From Costus lasius (lineage: Eukaryota > Streptophyta > Magnoliopsida > Zingiberales > Costaceae), in assembly GCA_027563935.2 (NCBI GenBank), contig CM050448.1:124883493-124947492 (forward strand): a stretch of DNA of 64,000 nt, given 5' to 3'. A program made the translations under genes and the position numbers. Shown here in pieces: positions 38,302-50,404 of this stretch. Below the pieces are notes generated by a model, which made no database searches, had not been told where the DNA came from, and saw only the letters and a list, made by a program, of their open reading frames with translations. Numbering within the stretch: position 1 is the stretch's first letter; the number at the start of each line of letters is the position of its first letter.

Positions 38302-39819
38302 CTGTGAATGGCAAGGTATCAAGAAATATATACTAGATAATATAAATTTGTGGCATCAAATAACTAAAAAAAACTAAATGAGTGAAATATAACATAGAAA
38401 TTTTATTTGTAGGGATTGTGAGAAACATCTTACGGGAAAATTAATCCAACATCTTAAAAACAAAACCATAAAAATTTAGAGATCATCTAAAATATCATCT
38501 TCGTAAGAACTATTACACTGTGTTTCACGTTATCGTGTTTGCTGCATGCATGGGCGTAGTGGAAAGAGGGGGAGCGGCTGCACGCGACAGTGGCGGGGAG
38601 GGGGGAGGAGGAGGGGAAGAGGGCTTAAGTGGAGAGTGCCAGAGGGGAGGAAGGGAGGGAGGAGGGGCAGGGGCGGGGAGGAGGAAGGGAGGACAGAGGG
38701 GCGGGGGAGGAAGGGAGGGAGAAGGGGCGCAGTGGCGGGAGGAGGAGGGGCAGGGGCGGGGGGAAGGAAGGTTGTACGCATTTTCCTCCCATTTTGCCCG
38801 ATTTGAGCGGAAACAAATTTGAAGGAAAACTGACTATTTTTTTCTTTCCGAGGAAATAAAAGGAAAATGTAATTTTCTTTGTTTCTTTCTAATTTTTTAC
38901 AGTGTTAATGTTACGCCCCAATTTTGATATTTATACTTTCATCTTTCGGAAATTATGAATCTTTAAGCAAAAGACACATGTATTGCTTTAAGATTCCAAT
39001 AGCACTGGAGATAAAATAACACGAATATCTATCTCTCTACTGAAGAATTCCCTTGCTTAGAATTTTTTTTTATCTCACATTGCAAAAATCCAAAGCAATT
39101 AACTATGCAATAGGATAAAAGTGAAAATAAATAAATAGATAATCTATTACAATTTTAAAATGAGAAACACGTGCTTTAGATAAAGAGGAAACCTTTTTCT
39201 CACTTAAATAGCCTTTTCATAATTTTGTTATAATTACAAAATAATTTATTGAAATAAGTAACTGAAAATTCATTTGCAAAGAAAATTCTCTGAAAAAGAA
39301 TCGATTCTATAAATGAAATAGAGATTATCACAATTGTATTCTATATGTGAATTTTGAAAAAAAAAAAATTCAATTTGGGATTACATAATAAAAATCTCAT
39401 TTACAAAGTATATTTTATTAATATAAAGAAACTAGAAATTATATAAATTTGTTAATTTTTAAATCTATTTGATTAATTATAACTTCGATGAACCATCAAT
39501 CTTGAAAGCTCATCTTTCGTGACTTTGGGTAGACTTCGATAACTCCAACTAAATATAAGTAGCTCGCAAATATAAATATCAATAGATTTGTGAAATGTAG
39601 AATCTGTGTTCTATATCTAAAATTTTATTTCTCATACTTTTTTGCTTGGATTGAAGTACTATTCTCTAGTATAAAATGTTCTATTTCTCCGTTTAATCCA
39701 ACTTACAAAAAGGTAGAAAAAAAAGTTCAATAATTTCTCCTCTACGTTCCCGCCGCCTCCTCTCACGCATCCGTCCTCTCTCTGCTTCTATCCTCGGCTT
39801 CAGGTTCAAGCCGGCTGCC
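38302..39819. other. intergenic region with a purine-rich tract
   Basis: AT-rich except for the GGA-rich tract at 38567-38765. I searched the minus strand for the missing first PH exon of the PRAF-type gene and did not find it. Long open frames in the tract are products of its composition. Confidence 0.5.
38567..38765. repeat. G/A-rich (GGGGAGGA-like) low-complexity tract
   Basis: About 200 bp of nearly pure purine on the plus strand, with many runs of three or more G separated by A or GA. Such DNA can form G-quadruplex or triplex structures. It is unlike the AT-rich sequence on both sides. Confidence 0.8.
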
Positions 39820-42800
39820 CTACTCTGCTCCAGATTCTGATGCAGATCGATCCGCCTTATTCGCTTCCGACGACGACTTCGTCGAACCCCTGCCGGAGGC
39901 TGAGCCCTTCGCCTTGCGTCTTCGCGGTTGCCGGTTGGAGGACGCTTCGCGGGTGGGGGAATCGACGTCCTGCAGATGGGGATCTGCACACACAAGGTCG
40001 ATCGGCACCGATGAGTTCCAGGATTAAACAAACTGGTACGTAAAACAATTAGATTGATCTTTCATGCTTGAAAGAGGAAATAACCTGATGAGTTGCGTTG
40101 GTTGCGGGGGGATCTGCGCGGAGCCGCCTCGATTACCGTGATCGGGGTGCGGTGCCGATCCGTATTCGTTCATCTGATGCGAGGGTTACAAGTGGAAAAA
40201 AGTTGTATACGATGGCATCGCAAAACGTTATATGCGATGCACCGTTAAGATAATAACACGTGGTTATCATTTGGGATTCGAAAAAGTCATCTGCTTAGAG
40301 TTTCACTTGTCCCCACGCGCTCTCTGTCTCTTTCTCGTCCTTCCCGTTCTCTCGCTCGGTGCGATTGCTCAGAAGCTCCCAGCTTCCGACGATCGACTCC
40401 CATATCCGGTGACCAACTGTTGGCTCTGGCAATCGCTCTCTGCTCCGACGTCGCTAAATGAAATATCCTCGCCGGTTTCACATGGAAGACGGAACGACGA
40501 GACTGCGCTGCTCGAACTCCAGCGGCATCGCAGCAGCAAAATCCACAGCGCAATGCTCCCAGACTCCAGCTATCGAACACCTAGGTGCGAGGTGACAACT
40601 CGCGTAGAATTTACCTCAAAGACGCGAGCTTTGGCGACAAGCAACAAATCTGTCAACTCGAAAGAGAGAAAAACAGGGGAAGAGACGGCAAGCACCAGTT
40701 CGGGTTGACGGTTCTGTCGGCTCTCGCTCGCTTATACAGTCTCCTCCCTGAGAAGATAAGAAACGGTTCTTCCAGAAGACAAGAAATGGTTCTTCCCTCT
40801 AACTCTGTTACCACAATTTAGCATACAGCCTGTGAAACTTTTTGAGAATCGTTATAGTGAAGAAGCAAGATGGGATATCCTTGGTTTCATAGTTCATATT
40901 GCTTGTTCAAAATTACATTCTCTTGAATCAAACAAAAATTCAGGTGAATAAGTTATAAGTTGAAGTATCCACCTAAACATTACTATACTTGTATAGTAAT
41001 GGACGTCCTTCAAGTGCTTGTGGAAATTCTTTAATATCAATTGAGAATGGGGACGAAGGTTGAGTTTCATGGCAGCATCCCTTCTGTAAGCAACCATTTC
41101 AAACAGTGGCTCCGCCATAACCGGCCAAGTTCTATTCAAATGACAGATTTCACTCAATCGAGACTGAATCTCTACCAGAACTTTGTGCTACCTTACTATT
41201 ACTGAAAAAAATCGAGAGAACATCCTCAACAAAAAAGGAACCAAGCATAACACAAGCTTTAAGCAATAACCAAATCAAACACAAAGAACAAGTTCTAGAC
41301 GTTGATAATTGGGAAAAGGAAGCAACATCGTATACAAATATCAAGACCAGCAATTCTGTGACTGATCTGTATTCAATTCAACCACATGCATGCAAAACAA
41401 GCACAAAATAAGATACGTTGAAGCACAACAATCTGCACTTCCACATTTCCTTCGACTTACATCCAGAAATGAGGTATCCAACAAGATCCTGTAACAAAAG
41501 AGCCTACAGGAGGGCTTGCCATGGGAATGATCTGAACCTTTCACTGATGATTTTGTAACAAAAGAGCCTGCCGCCGGAGCTGGGAGCCTGTCGCTGGAGT
41601 TAGGAGCTTGCTGCGGAGCCGGGAGCGGAGAACCCTCTGCCCGCGAGAGATGGCTAGAGCGGGGCATGGAGGGATTGCCGGAGCCAGGAGTTGGTCGCCG
41701 GAGATGGGAGACGGTCGTCGGAAGCCGGCGACTACATCCCAAGAAAGAGCGCAAGGTCGGAGCAGTGAGGGAACAGTGAGGACGAAAGAGAGAATGCGGG
41801 ATGAGCGGAACCCAAATGTGAATGATATTTTGTTATTTCACTGCACACATCCCAAGTTAACCACGTGTTAATATCTTAATGGTTCATCGCATATAACGTT
41901 ATGCGATGCCATCGTATACAACTTTTTTCAGTTAAAGTAGATTAAGAGCGAGGTAAAATGCCTATGAAGGTCAATGCCAGGGTGGCAGGATACCACGGTA
42001 CTCGTTTATCACGTGGCTGTTCTGTTTAAAAAGACTAAGTACTCAAATAAGACTATATGCAATGGGCATAGTGTACGAACCTACACGTGGAATATGCAAG
42101 ATGTACTCGAAAACACATGATCATATATTTCTTTCAATGTAGTGTCATGATTGAGTTTTGGAAGCAGATCAAAAAAGACTGTGGTGTTAGATTCGACCGA
42201 TACACCTGGGAGGGCATTTTGGCCTATATATCGCAAGTTTGGAAAACTGGAGATACTATTAGGATTTACATCAACAAACTATTTCTCACCGGGGCAATAT
42301 ATTATATGTGGAGATATAAAGACTATAAAATTTTTGGGAATCGGAACATGGAGATCATGACATTATTTAGACTATTGTGATCGACGTTAAATACAAAGTT
42401 TGAAACAGGGCTAACTCGAGGGACTTGAATCCCCATATCTTATCTCTCATGCGATCGTGGGAGACATTATGTGGATTCTGTTGAACGTTGTATTTCTCAA
42501 TATTATCATTTTGCGACTATTTTTGATGGTGCCTTGCTGCTTTTTGGCTGCTTCTCGTTATTTCTTGCTATTATTAAGGAGCTCATCTCTTCTCATGAAC
42601 TTCGACTGCGCGAAGGTGCAGGTGTCCCAAGGAGATTCCTACATGGGGTCCGTTTGGGCATCCGGGTAGCAGGTTCTCCCTTGTACAGGAATACGGATGG
42701 AGACAGGCTCAAATTCTACTCTGCAAAAGACGCCTCCAACATTCACACCTATTGATGCATGGGCCCCTCATGAAAGTTGAGGGATACCTTTGTGGCTACA

Positions 42801-43471
42801 GGCGAGCTCTACTTCTTGCGAACGAAAGCTAGGCATGAATGGTTCACAAAACGATAGGTTCCAGTCAATATGTTTCCATGTATTGGGCTCATCGTTTATG
42901 TAAATTTTGTTGGCTCGGTTTTATTCGGCCGTGTTTGTTCTTGGTTTTGGCTGGGCATATTTTGAGAGAGCTATTCGTGTGTTTTGGTTGATTTTTTTTT
43001 TTTTTTCTTTTGGGAGCTTAGTACCCTGTACGCATGACTCATATCATATGCTATGATTTACAGGGAAATTTTATCAAAATTTTCTTAAATCCCAGGGGGT
43101 GTGAGTATGGTGTATGAGATTGTATAAAAATTGTAACTATCCTTTTATACCATAAATAAAACTTTCTTCTTGCTTTTGAAAATTTTAAAAAAAAGTAAGG
43201 TAAAATTGGGGGTGTAGTTTTACATTTACACAAGGGAGAATTGTTACCCAGGGGAGGAGTTGACAGAAGCGCCGTCGCAACCAATATGCGCGACGTGTTT
43301 GACGTCGGTGGGGAAGCCGATCTGCATCTACTGTTCCTTTTCCTCTTGGTTATCTATTACGGTTGCCCATTAATAACTATTCACAATTGCATACATATAA
43401 TTTCGGTGTTTGTTCGAGAGAAAGGGGTAGTAGAAGCATACCAAAGATTTGGGAGTTGTAGCGGAGGCCAT
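39820..43471 (-). CDS. CRIB-motif ROP effector (RIC-like), interrupted by transposons in its large intron
   Basis: Four small exons fit: 43471-43442 (MASATTPKSL), 43327-43248 (the CRIB motif MQIGFPTDVKHVAHIGCDG, then ASVNSSP), 40173-40137 (MNEYGSAPHPDH) and 39983-39820 (DPHLQDVDSPTREASSNRQP, then a Lys/Arg/Ser-rich tail ending SGAE and a stop). RIC proteins bind active ROP GTPases through CRIB (I-x-x-P-x-x-x-x-H-x-x-H-x-G) and usually continue SPSWMNE-. Here the join between exons 2 and 3 is one base short of producing PW-MNEY, next to a run of four C. The Trp usual after HIG is Cys. Intron 2 (about 3.1 kb) contains a Mutator-like element and a LINE fragment. Family is confident; whether the gene is functional is open. 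Confidence 0.72.
40194..41930. mobile_element. Mutator-like element with long terminal inverted repeats and a near-matching 9-bp target duplication
   Basis: The outer ends are GGAAAAAAGTTGTATACGAT and the reverse complement of CGTATACAACTTTTTTCA. The arms stay similar for about 250 bp (ATCGCA-AACGTTATATGCGATG, CACGTGGTTA, later GCTTCCGACGA and CCGG-GACCAACT). Flanks are GTTACAAGT (40185-40193) and GTTAAAGTA (from 41931), alike except for one base lost. Long terminal repeats plus a 9-bp duplication are typical of MULEs. No transposase is present, so it is non-autonomous. Confidence 0.8.
42080..43010 (+). mobile_element. 3' fragment of a LINE (zf-RVT region and 3' UTR)
   Basis: Reading 42087-42380 gives a frame like the reverse-transcriptase zinc-binding region of plant L1 elements (HMIIYFFQCSVMIEFWKQI, matching the family pattern DHLFFECPFSREVWKAI). 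Broken frames and a T-rich 3' tail near 42990-43008 follow. It is 5'-truncated, as LINE copies usually are, and lies in intron 2 of the RIC-like gene, antisense to it. Confidence 0.6.
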
Positions 43472-44150
43472 TTGAGGGCGGAACGCCTGGGGTTTAGTGG
43501 TTCTACCGATAAATCAACAAACTAAACCAGCACAAAAGCACAGTTAGGACTATTATCAATCTGTCCTTCAATCTTTCCTGAATTTAAAATAACACATTTA
43601 GCAAGGAAATCTAATCTATGCCAGGGCCGCTCATATTATTTTTTTCTTTTTTTTTACTCAGTCTTTTATTGCAATAGTATATACTTTTACTTGTAATATT
43701 CTTTGTGTATTCATTGAGCATGGCCTTCGTTGAATTGCATAAACATAAAAAGAACCAAAATGTCCAAAACTATTTTGTTTCATTTTAAAGTACACCCAGC
43801 GAGTTTCACTCACGTTGCATTTATATCCAATCTGTTAACAAAAAATACCTTCATTATCAAGAATTGTTCAGCTTGTTGATATCTCCTCATTTGTGCCAGA
43901 TACAGGTTAAATGCGTACTTTTGTTTATATCAGATGCATTCGTATCGAAAAAAAATCACTGCAGAATTCACATTAACCAATCTTGGTACAAATCCATGAT
44001 GATCAAAGTCCAACTGCTAGTTGGCCAAGACACTAAACATAATAAACCAAATACCAGTTGCTCCAGGCTTACATGAAGCTACAATCGCTGGTTATAACTG
44101 AGAGACCTACATCAATGAAAAAAAGAATGAACAGATACTTGCTCAGACCT

Positions 44151-47100
44151 CTATACTCGAAGACCAGTAAGATGGCTTTTGTTGACCTGAGTGACTTTAG
44201 GTGAAAGAAGAACATCTGAAAGCTGAGAACCAAATGTAAGTGTATTCTCTAGTGAACCAAATGGAACATGATCTGGTTTTTGGATTACTTTCTTCATGGG
44301 ACGCAAACAGGCAAGATAACCGCTCGGTTGATTGTTGCAGATAGGCAGTATATTCACTTGTGTAGTGGCTTCTCTTTCTTTAGCTACTGGAGCTCCGGAA
44401 GGATCCTGTTACATCAACAAAAGACATCATAAAAACCTACTTTCCATTCCAAGGCCTAATACTGCAAAGTTAACTCTAATTTTTCATGAAAGATGAAAGT
44501 TTGTAGCATGATATTATTAAAAACGAAATCTTCATCCTCTCAGAATTTGTATGCTTTGCAAAATGAAATATCATAGAACAAAGATATATCAATTGATCGA
44601 GGAAAATCAAAGATTTAGTTTGTATAATGGAAGTTTGGTACCAACTACATACCCCAAGCAAGAGAAACGTGAATTTCTTGTTATCTTCGTCAAGATGGGT
44701 CTCAATAAGTTTCCGTAGATCGGCAAGGCTTGAGTTCTTCAACAACTTGAGTTTTCTGATCGAACTCCCTAGAAACTCATTTGATGCCTCCCATTTCACA
44801 TATACTTCCACAAATCCATCTGAGTCCACCAGACACGGGTTGTGGTTCTCCTTCATATCTTTTGATACTTCTGAAGAGATACGTCTTTTGAGTTCTTGAT
44901 TGGCTGAGTTTTGCTCATCTGGTAGTTCAAGTGATGCAAATGGAATCAGCAATGAAGAAACTGGGCTTTCAGCTACTCTTGATTCAGAAAACAACTTGCA
45001 ATTAGTTGCGTGCGGTGATTGATCTGTTTGTAAAACCAAATTTGTTCCGAACACCTTGCCAACCGCCAAAGATGGGGCTTCTCTGTTTTCATCTTGAGAG
45101 CTTATCTTCAAAGGACTGGAAGTTTTCACCTGGTGAGCTACCTCTCTGTGGTTGCCGCACAGTCTGAAAATATTCTGGATACGCGTTTTTCTGGCAGATA
45201 TGGCATCTTTAGTATTTTCAGTAAAGTTGTTTTCTAACCCTACTTTCTTTTTCGATGGATCACTGCCACAATCAGCACAATCATCGACTCTTTTCAATCC
45301 AGGATCTGCGGTGGAAATAAAGTCATGAATCCTACTCGTGTGGTCAACTTCTACGACCTCCTTATCAACCTCTTCAATGCTTTCTCTTTCTTCTTCTTCT
45401 TCTTCCTCAAAAACAGTGCTCAAGCACACCCTATCTGGGAACCTAAGAATATTGCCATCGGCCTCCTCTTCGTTCTGATAGCCTTCCATCAGATAGGAGT
45501 CTTCTCTTATTTCTTTTACAACATAACTGTCGTGCATATCTCCCATGTCCAATTCCATAGATTTCACCATTACTTGGTCTCCTGTATAACTTTCTAGACG
45601 TTTCAAATATCTCCCTCCATCTATGTCCTGCAATGCGTTCTCCGTAATTGTACTTCTTTCAAGCTCCGCTTTCTCAATTCTCTGTCTTAGCATATTAAGT
45701 TCTTCTTGCTGTTGCAACATTCTCTCTTCCATCCACGTCAATTCAAGCCTTAAATTCTTGGTTCTTTGCTCAACTTTCAAGTTGATCTCTTCCTCTTTGA
45801 CATCTGATTCCCTGCCTTCTATGAGTTGGAGCTTTGATCTGAGCTGTTTTAGTTCTGCTTCTTTCTGCAAGAGTTCTTTCTGGGCTTCATCACGTTCTCT
45901 CTCTTTAGCTTTGTTCTCCATTTGGAGTTTATAAATGAACTGGTTCATTGCTGCAATTTGTGATTTTAAGAATATGGAAGACTCCTCAGAGTCCACTTTC
46001 TCCTTCGAAGATGGTACAATACCAACACGGATAATGCATTTTGCTTTAGCTCCATATTCGAGTGTAGAAATAGTCTTGTGCGTTTCCTTTGGGTCAGGGC
46101 TTGCACACAGAATCATCAAAATCTTTGATTTGTCATCCTCAAATGAATCCTAAGACAATGGACAGAGTAAAAGTTTCTCACTGTTCAACCTTAAATGAAA
46201 CTGAAATAGTTAAATGATAACTAGTAACTTCCACCAATACCTGTAAAAGCATTGTAAGCTTGCTATCTCTGAATGGAACATGAGAATCACCATTTGCAAT
46301 GGATTCAACCACCCTTTTAAGAGCAATATTCCCTTGGTTTATTTTAGCCGTCTGCCGAGAAAAGAATTTATGATTATCAACTCAAGAACAGAATTAAAAA
46401 AAAAAAAGTATTCAGTAAATGTAATAAAAACACAAATTGCATCATATATTCTTTATCAAACATTTGGAATTGGACCAAATTCATAAAGCTCTGCAATATA
46501 CAGGAGAAAAAAGAAAAAAACAATTTCACACAATGAAAATATGACAAGAAATATCAAAGTGAAGTTTTGTACACAAGTAATTGAATTCAGGGGAAAACCT
46601 ACGGTCCGAAAGTTCATAATTTAAATCATATTCGCAGAACGAAATAAGAGACCGAAAATCTCACATGTTAATGCATGCAAAAAGTGGGACAAAGATCAAT
46701 GAAGACCAAGTACCCTCAGAAAAATTACAAAATTTATATTCATTGTTACAAGCAAATATGCTACAAAAAAAAAGATCAAGCGATAAAAAAACACATTCAC
46801 ATAGCAAACGTAATACGAGAATTTGGTTTGGAAGTTATGCAATATGGAGGTAAGAAGTTTCAAGTCAAAACAATACCTGCATCTTCGCCTCCAGGCCAGT
46901 TTGACCAGCCGCTTCTATATTTTCAGAACCAGCCATGTCAACAAGCATTAGCCTTCCTCCAACAGATGGAACATCTAAAATTATCTGATATATGAGAAGA
47001 ACACAAAAATCAAATTTGTTTTACTGTTTTATAGGCAATATATGAACAAAGTGAGAAGAAAAGGTGGAGAACCATGCAGTGACTTCGTGAACTTCTTTCA

Positions 47101-48537
47101 TTGCAGTGTGTGCTCCTGACAATCCTCCGCTTCTCTACTTTGGCGACTTCCTTCGTTATTTTTCCAGCTTCATTTCCTGATATATAACTAGCATTTTTAG
47201 CTTTCTTACCCATAACTTCCAGACGAGCCTGTTCAAACCAGGAAAAGGAGTAAATTTGAAGTACAGAATATCATACAATTGAAGTACGCAAATCAGCTTC
47301 TGTAGCCCTTTCCCCCATGTTAATTGTAGAAAAAGATAGTAAGTACTACGGGGACATGAAAAAAGTTCTATCGGGTTGATATATTACAAGAAAAACAATT
47401 TCGATACTCAAACGTTAGTGGGGGCAAATCTGTTAAATGGAATCCTTAACGAGTAACGAAAGCGAAAGATTGGTATTAAGTGCTGGGTGATAAAACTAAA
47501 CCGGTAGAATTTAACGGAAAAAATCATTATTTCAACCATTTCTACACAGCCAGTATTGTCAAGCTCCCTTGAATCTTTAATTCAAAGGTGGTAAGGTCGC
47601 CGTTGATTCAAGATTTCGATGAGCTGATGGGAGAACGCCACATTCAGGATTTCGTTTTGGTATAAAAGAAAAATAAAGGGAAATCCACAATTCTATTCCT
47701 GACAGTAGAAAAGGAATTCTGAAACGCTAAATTAACTCAGAAACTAATTAAATATGATGGTTAATTTGAATAGCTGAAGAAGATTCGAGGATTTTAAGAA
47801 AAGCGGAAACCGAATCGAACCTTGGGCGTAGTACTTCCTTTGGGAAGGCCTAGGTTTGGACCAACACCACCTCCTCCATTAGAAGCTCCCGAAAGGAGAT
47901 CGTAGATCTCCTCGTTGTAAATCTCGAGGACGGCAACCTGGACGAACAGAGCATTGGTCCCGATCCTGATTGTTTCACCGTCGCCGTCGTCATCTGAGCC
48001 TCCTGTTTGCTCTAGAATATCCCTAAGAGCCCTGTAAACGATCCCGGGCTCCTTGGGGCAACCGAACATGGTGTGGCTCTTGCCCGACCCGGTGGGCCCG
48101 TACATCATGATGGTGCATTTGGCGCCCAGGCGCACGCCCTCCACCCTCGACGCGACGAAGCGGCGGTAGAAGGCCTCCAGGTCCTCCTGCTCCGACACAG
48201 AGACGCCGTCGAGGGAGAAGTCGCGGTACCCGACGTCGGTGCGCACGCGTACGGAGCGGCCGTCGTCGGCGATCTCGAGGACGGAGGAGGAGGTGGAGGC
48301 GATGGGTCTGTCCTTGTCCTTGAGATGAGCGGCGGCGTGGTCGCGGATCCGGCCGATGACCTCGACGGGGTGGTCGGCCGGTGGAAGAGGCGGCGCGGCG
48401 GGGGCCGCCTTAGGGTTGGGGCTGGGGAAGTGGAGGCGGTGCTTGGAGTGCTGGGGAGTGGTGGTCTTCGTGTGGTGGTGGGGAGTCGTCGGAGCGCTTC
48501 TTGGAGTTGGCGTAGGAGAGGGCATTGGGGGAGCCAT
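44151..48537 (-). CDS. KIN10A: Kinesin-10 family motor, phragmoplast-associated (PAKRP2-like)
   Basis: Exons 48537-47821, 47228-47073, 46984-46877, 46351-46241, 46149-44653 and 44405-44151 join in phase 0, giving about 947 residues. The Pro/Ser/Thr-rich N-terminus leads to HPVEVIGRIRD and the motor: P-loop GPTGSGKSHTMFG near residues 147-159, EIYNEEIYDLL, switch I NERSSRSHC, switch II DMAGSEN, and NIALKRVVESIANGDSHVPF. A coiled coil follows (AMNQFIYKLQMENKAKERER onward), then VKSMELDMGD, PDRVCLSTVFEEEE, an RIQNIFRLCGNHRE block and a ubiquitin-like end (VYVKWEA, SLADLRKLIETHL). All are characteristic of PAKRP2/KIN-10A, which moves Golgi-derived vesicles on phragmoplast microtubules. The start codon lies in a strongly GC-rich exon. 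The frame is complete, with no disruption seen. Confidence 0.96.
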
Positions 48538-50404
48538 CGGAGAGCAATCGACGGAGAGAAAGAGAGGGGAAGCAACCAGAGATGTCTCGTTGGAGCAAGA
48601 GGAAACGGCAGCTTCTTCGCTATTATGGTCGGGGTTTCGAAATGAACAAGATTATAGCCGTTGTGAGCGGGGGAAGGGGAAAGGGAGCGTCTTCCTAGTT
48701 CTCTTACCCTCACCGAGTAACGGCTACTTGTCTGCCACGGTGGCACACTGGCACGTGGCCTTCCATCAATCCTCTATATTGCCCTATTATTATTTTTTTC
48801 TTTTGTTTTTACGGTGAGCTCCGAGAAGGGAGGTGATTTTGATTTTATGTAATCTAATTAATACAATAATATTATTTAAAAATTTTATTTGCTGATTAAA
48901 ACATTTGCAATCTTGTTACAAAATATCCTTCAGTTCTAAATTACTATAATAAAAGACATTTGTGTAATATTAATTCAAAGCATGAGCATGAGAATTTAGG
49001 TTATGTAAGGTGAGAGTTTTTCTTTACTTGTAAGTCTTTCCTCATGGTCTTTGATCAAGTGGCATTACTATAGTCGCATTGTAAAAATTACTTCTTGCAA
49101 TTGAAGAAGTTAACCTTAAATTACGGTGGTTTGATCGTTTGGCTTATTGAGACTTCCTTGAACGAATGGTTTTTGCATGCTTTTTCTAAGTTCCAAGTGC
49201 CATCTTTTGAGAGTCTTCTTGAGTGTTAAAGCTCTTTGAAATTTCCAAAGCATTTGGTTTGCCCGCCCATGCCTTTCTTGTAGAAAGTCCTTCATGATTC
49301 ATGCCCCCTTAGTTTGTTAGGAGAGTTTAACTTTCCCTTAATAAGCTAATTTTATACATTTTATTTTAAGGTTGGGTGTATACATTAATGAATCCCAACA
49401 ACCTCTCCCACATGAGTTGAGATCAAATAAGTACTATTAATTTTTAAAATTTTTAAAATAAACACTTTCATATAATGAGCTTTTTGCCTTTCAATTCTAC
49501 CGATACTCAATATAAAATCTCTCACAATTAAGAAAATAATTTTCACAACATAAGTCTATTTTTTTTATTTTATTACTATAGTAATAAAATTTTAAAATAT
49601 AAAAATTAATTTAAATAATAAAATAATATTCTTTTAAAAATATTAATAATATTTCAGATTTATACTAATTTTATAATTTAAATAGGCTACAAGGCTAACC
49701 CAAGTAGCCCCAAAATTGTTAGGGTTAAATTTTTATTGATCTAACACTCCCAGTGATGTCATCTAACCTCTAGGTGGTAGAATCAATTAAAAGAAAATGT
49801 TAGTTATAACCAACATCAAACTAACTTATTAAGTTGATAAGCCCAAATGATAATATGATCCAATTTAAAATACTTAAACACAAATTAGTGATAGTAAACT
49901 CACTTAAGTATTATATATCATAACATGGTTTCACCCACTTCCCATGTGGGATATCACAAATGCACAAGTAATACTTGAAGGGTGAGTTTTTTTTACTTTA
50001 TAGGCCATAATATGCATACCTGGTACTTAATAGTTGTGATAGAAATCATGCAAAGATGGTATGAGATGATCACAGCAGATCCAAAAAGCCACCAGCCTAG
50101 TATTAATAGTAACATAAAGTCTCAATACTCTTCCTCTTCTTATCAGTTTACAATATCTCCTTTTAAGAAGAAAGAAAGAGCCATGATGATGCCATATGAC
50201 ATTCTTTAGTGGATCTTTATTAAAATATAATTCCCTTAAAAACATTCTAACAAACTTTATGTACCTATAATTTGATCCGAAACAACTTACCTCACCCTTC
50301 AAATTTGTGTGTCCGAGTATTTGTTGAATAATTGAGCCTCAATTGTAGGCCTGATCTCAATTCCTAGAACAAGGAGACCTGATTTCCAATGCAGGGCTTT
50401 GACT
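48538..50404. other. divergent/convergent intergenic region
   Basis: The first 200 bp should be the KIN-10A promoter and 5' UTR. The remainder is AT-rich with no gene; 49550-49680 is almost pure A/T. The last 200 bp downstream of the PP2-B stop contain the out-of-frame family tail described under that gene. Confidence 0.45.

Noticed and set aside
38520..38859. Gly/Arg-rich and Pro/Leu-rich open frames
   Set aside because: Created by the GGA-rich tract; no start context, splice partners or domain.
40232..40708. 158-codon plus-strand open frame
   Set aside because: It lies in the terminal repeat region of the Mutator-like element, with no recognisable domain and no match to a transposase.
43241..43525. 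94-codon plus-strand open frame
   Set aside because: Antisense to the CRIB exons; the minus strand reads the IGFPTDVKHVAHIG motif, which is diagnostic.
48073..48817. Several long open frames overlapping KIN-10A exon 1
   Set aside because: GC-rich shadow frames. The kinesin frame carries the P-loop and family sequence; the others are Ser/Pro- or Gly-rich.
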